A DNA stretch of 57,397 nucleotides from Candidatus Thiodiazotropha sp. (GTDB taxonomy: Bacteria > Pseudomonadota > Gammaproteobacteria > Chromatiales > Chromatiaceae). Under the pieces are notes generated by a model. It did no database searches, was not told where the DNA came from, and worked only from the letters and a program-made list of their open reading frames with translations. The position numbers were made by a program, and so were the translations under genes. Below, in pieces: positions 54,962-57,397 of this stretch; position 1 is the stretch's first letter; each line of letters starts with the position of its first letter. The stretch is taken from NCBI GenBank assembly GCA_023838465.1, contig JAIVEQ010000027.1, positions 1 to 57,397 of the forward strand, in the 5' to 3' direction.

Positions 54962-56953
54962 TCAGAATTTCCACTTCAGCTGTAACAGGGCACTGCGTTC
55001 GACTTGAGTGGACTTCAATCCAACAGGCCCTGAAAAACCGGAAAATTCAATAAATTCAGGGTGCTCATCATCCAGCAGATTTTGTAATGCAAGACTGAGT
55101 TCCAGGTTATTGACTGGTTTCCAGCCCAGTCTCATGTCAAGACGGGTATAGCCATCGATTACTGAATTGGGGATCTCGTCTACATAGTAGATCGAGGTAT
55201 CGAACTCCAGGTCGTAGGGGAGATCAAGTTGTGAGCGCAGTTGTGTCTGATGTTCAGGGGTGATATCCGCACTCTCGGTTGATGCGGTGTCGCTACTACT
55301 GCTATCGGTCTCCAGATTGACCTTGAGCCAGGCATGTGAAGCCTTGATTCTCCATCTAGCGCTAACCTCCCAATTGGCGACCAGTTCCAAACCATAACTC
55401 TCACCGCTCATTAGGTTATCAAGTCCGATTTGGATGTTACCGGGGGAGGGTGGTCCAATCAGTTCGAAAGTGGAAAGGTCGTCATATTCGTTGTAGAAAG
55501 CAGCTATATCGAGTGATAAGTTAGAAGTTGCTTGTGTACGATAACCTAATTCATAGGCCAGTAGTTTTTCTGTATCGAATGCCTCATTACCCGATACTGA
55601 GATGGGTCCAACACGGATGTTTACATCGGTTTCGATTCTTGAGGGTGTACGTACCGCTCGTGAGATTGCCCCCCAGAATGAGTTACTGTTATCAGGTGTC
55701 CAGATCACTCGCAAGCTGGGCTGAAACTCGTTGCCGGTATAGTCATTATGCTCATATTTAGATCCCAGAATCATATGTAACCGGTCAGGCAGCAACGTGA
55801 TGTCATCCTGTACAAAGGCGCTGACAATACGGTCCCGGTTCTTTTGATGGCTGAATCTGAGGGCTGATGTTTCAGGCGTGTGTATTTTATCTCGAGTAGA
55901 CCGGTATCCGGCTCCCCAGACGATTGCATGTCTTTCGTTAAGCAGAAAGTCGTGCTGGAAATCGAGGTCGTAGGTATTTCTATGTTCTGTCAGCGTGGTG
56001 TTTTTTCTATGGGTTCTGTCGTAATAAAACTGTAAATTCAGACTACTCTCCTGAGAGAGGCGATGGGTCCAACGTGTCAGTAGATTGCCGCCTGAAGTGT
56101 CGGCCTCATCTCTGTTGATACTACCGGAGGGTGGTGGAAACGGAGTAAAGTTATTCTGTCCTGCCATACCGTTATAGAGATCACCCTGCAGGGTAAGATT
56201 GTCTATCTCTGAGAGCTTGCTGTCTATTCTGAAACCGAGGCGTTCTCCTTGCCAGTCATCCCCGGCATTGATCCCATCAAAGAAGATGGCGTCATCGCGT
56301 TGAAATCGTTTTGCATAAATTCTATAAGTGTTATCAGTAGTGGTTTTGCCACTGTATCGCAAAGTCCCCAATGCCTTTTCTTCACTGCCGTCAGCCAATG
56401 AGATCAATCCACCTTCGGTACCATGTGTCGATTTTGTGATGATGTTGATAATGCCGTTGACTGCATTAGAGCCCCATAATGTGGCACCCGGACCACGTAT
56501 GACCTCGATACGTTCGACATCTTCCAGTACCGTATCCTGAACATCCCAATAGACACCGGAATAGAGGGGTGTGTAGAGACTGCGGCCATCCATCAGCACC
56601 AGCAGCTTGTTGGCGTAACGACCATTGAATCCGCGTGCACTGATGGCCCATTTATTGGCATCAATTTGCGCTACATGCATCCCCGGTACCATGCGTAACA
56701 GCTCCGGAATCTGGGTCATGCCGGAACGACGTATATCCTCTTGAGTAATGACATAAATGGCGCTGGCTGCATCGGAGAGTGTCTGCGCTTTACGGGAGAC
56801 CGATGTAACCGTCACCTCGAGCAGGTCATCCAGACTCAGGTGCTTTAACCTGTTTAGTTCTTCACTTTCGTTAGTCGTACCAGCAGTGACTTGCAGGTTG
56901 GTGAAGAGGAGTACTGACAACAGCAACCAGAGATTTAGGTAACGTTTATGCAT
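54962..56953 (-). CDS. TonB-dependent receptor
   Basis: 663 residues from the ATG at 56953 (AAGG 7 nt upstream), giving a clean signal peptide (MHKRYLNLWLLLSVLLF). Plug domain at about 50-165 (SAIYVITQEDIRRSG, ERIEVIRGPGATLWG, VNGIINIITK) and a 22-strand barrel ending in a C-terminal Phe (LLQLKWKF). The SLDDLLEVTVTSVSRKAQTLSDA start is typical of the TonB receptors found next to YfiR and hybrid kinases. It imports an unknown ligand, or acts as a surface sensor for the kinase. Follows an EAL-domain fragment on the same strand and begins the TonB-YfiR-kinase operon. Confidence 0.92.
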   Translation of the reverse strand: MHKRYLNLWLLLSVLLFTNLQVTAGTTNESEELNRLKHLSLDDLLEVTVTSVSRKAQTLSDAASAIYVITQEDIRRSGMTQIPELLRMVPGMHVAQIDANKWAISARGFNGRYANKLLVLMDGRSLYTPLYSGVYWDVQDTVLEDVERIEVIRGPGATLWGSNAVNGIINIITKSTHGTEGGLISLADGSEEKALGTLRYSGKTTTDNTYRIYAKRFQRDDAIFFDGINAGDDWQGERLGFRIDSKLSEIDNLTLQGDLYNGMAGQNNFTPFPPPSGSINRDEADTSGGNLLTRWTHRLSQESSLNLQFYYDRTHRKNTTLTEHRNTYDLDFQHDFLLNERHAIVWGAGYRSTRDKIHTPETSALRFSHQKNRDRIVSAFVQDDITLLPDRLHMILGSKYEHNDYTGNEFQPSLRVIWTPDNSNSFWGAISRAVRTPSRIETDVNIRVGPISVSGNEAFDTEKLLAYELGYRTQATSNLSLDIAAFYNEYDDLSTFELIGPPSPGNIQIGLDNLMSGESYGLELVANWEVSARWRIKASHAWLKVNLETDSSSSDTASTESADITPEHQTQLRSQLDLPYDLEFDTSIYYVDEIPNSVIDGYTRLDMRLGWKPVNNLELSLALQNLLDDEHPEFIEFSGFSGPVGLKSTQVERSALLQLKWKF

Positions 56954-57056
56954 ACCTTGCCTAACATCTATATCAGTGCATGTAGATTTGTTTGTGAGTG
57001 AAATATTCATCATATACTCAGGTCATAGATATATTTGATCGTGAACTTATGCCAAT

Positions 57057-57397
57057 TCATTCCATCGAATTTGATTTCCAATGCCGATTTACTGTGCTTG
57101 CCGGGTCATCAGGTTCACGCTCAAGCAGATGTTTGAACTCACTAGCACACACTGCCGGGCTGAACAGATAACCCTGGAAAAAGCCACAGCCGTGCAGCTG
57201 CAGAAAGCGGTGTTGCTCAATGGTCTCCACCCCTTCTGCAAGTACACTCAAACCAAGATTTTTGGCCATGGAGATGATAGTGGTGGTGATCTCCATATCA
57301 TCTTTTTTATGGCTATATCCGGATTTCGCAACGACATAATATTCAATCGAGTGCAGCATAGTATAGCCTTGTAGGCATTTACAGTGTACGAAATTTA
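57057..57397 (-). CDS. EAL domain C-terminal fragment (partial, window edge)
   Basis: The last 65 residues match the end of a c-di-GMP phosphodiesterase EAL domain (DMEITTTIISMAKNLGLSVLAEGVET, GCGFFQGYLFSPAV, KHLLE). The gene runs off the right edge. Upstream of the EAL-like part, codons 1-45 of the visible frame (LQGYTMLHSIEYYVVAKSGYSHKK) do not look like EAL sequence, where KIDxSFV would be expected, so a frameshift or truncation close to the edge is possible. Located just upstream of the TonB receptor on the same strand. Confidence 0.55.
   Translation of the reverse strand, partial: NFVHCKCLQGYTMLHSIEYYVVAKSGYSHKKDDMEITTTIISMAKNLGLSVLAEGVETIEQHRFLQLHGCGFFQGYLFSPAVCASEFKHLLEREPDDPASTVNRHWKSNSME

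Noticed and set aside
1..57397. CRISPR arrays, tRNA or rRNA genes
   Set aside because: No regularly spaced repeats, no tRNA-like GGTTCGAATCC arms with matching stems and no rRNA signature were found on reading.

Overview
The window looks like a chromosomal segment of a sulfur-oxidising gammaproteobacterium. A sulfur globule protein gene at the left edge, a cytochrome c4-like dihaem protein, a rhodanese, and a gammaproteobacterial housekeeping complement (lon, rsmA, rpoZ, spoT, recG, ubiC, ubiA, hemA-prfA-prmC, moeB) fit a Chromatiales/Sedimenticolaceae-like lineage such as free-living or symbiotic thiotrophs. That assignment is inferred from gene content, not from a database search. I saw no rRNA or tRNA gene, CRISPR array, prophage or complete insertion sequence.

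Layout. 1-5.4 kb (minus strand): sulfur globule protein, nnrS, lon, rsmA. 5.4-10.9 kb: a two-gene RND efflux operon (plus strand) flanked by a second, truncated copy of the rsmA start region, which suggests it was inserted; a 239-bp MITE-like element lies between its two genes. 10.9-13.8 kb: a rhodanese and an internally duplicated double-PilZ protein. 14.2-18.7 kb: an unusual cluster of an FHA-like/metallophosphatase fusion, a solitary GHKL-fold ATPase, a second metallophosphatase, and a convergent CHAD-domain gene. 18.8-22.8 kb: a membrane-anchored protein, a beta-CASP RNase-like protein, a dihaem cytochrome and a small methyltransferase-like protein. 22.9-29.3 kb: a tightly overlapped TPP-enzyme / glycosyltransferase-like / sulfotransferase-like operon, an MFS transporter and an AraC regulator. 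29.8-38.8 kb: rpoZ-spoT-ridA, a hypothetical, a PNPOx-like flavoprotein, yjbQ, recG, ubiC, ubiA, with a second copy of the MITE at the ubiC stop codon. 38.9-44.5 kb (minus): hemA-prfA-prmC, an HMA-like hypothetical, moeB, a rhombosortase and a small lipoprotein. 44.8-51.0 kb: a LolA-like / DUF1302 / MMPL-RND envelope operon. 51.5-57.4 kb (minus): an EAL-domain fragment, TonB-dependent receptor, YfiR-like protein and a hybrid histidine kinase whose Hpt histidine is replaced by glutamine.

The most notable features are: (1) two 239-bp elements with 18-bp terminal inverted repeats, both inserted exactly at a stop codon inside an operon and in the same orientation; (2) the FHA-phosphatase / GHKL ATPase / phosphatase cluster, a candidate uncharacterised phospho-signalling module; (3) the TPP enzyme-GT-sulfotransferase operon; (4) the hybrid kinase with degenerate receiver and Hpt domains beside TonB/YfiR genes; and (5) the duplicated rsmA start flanking the RND operon.
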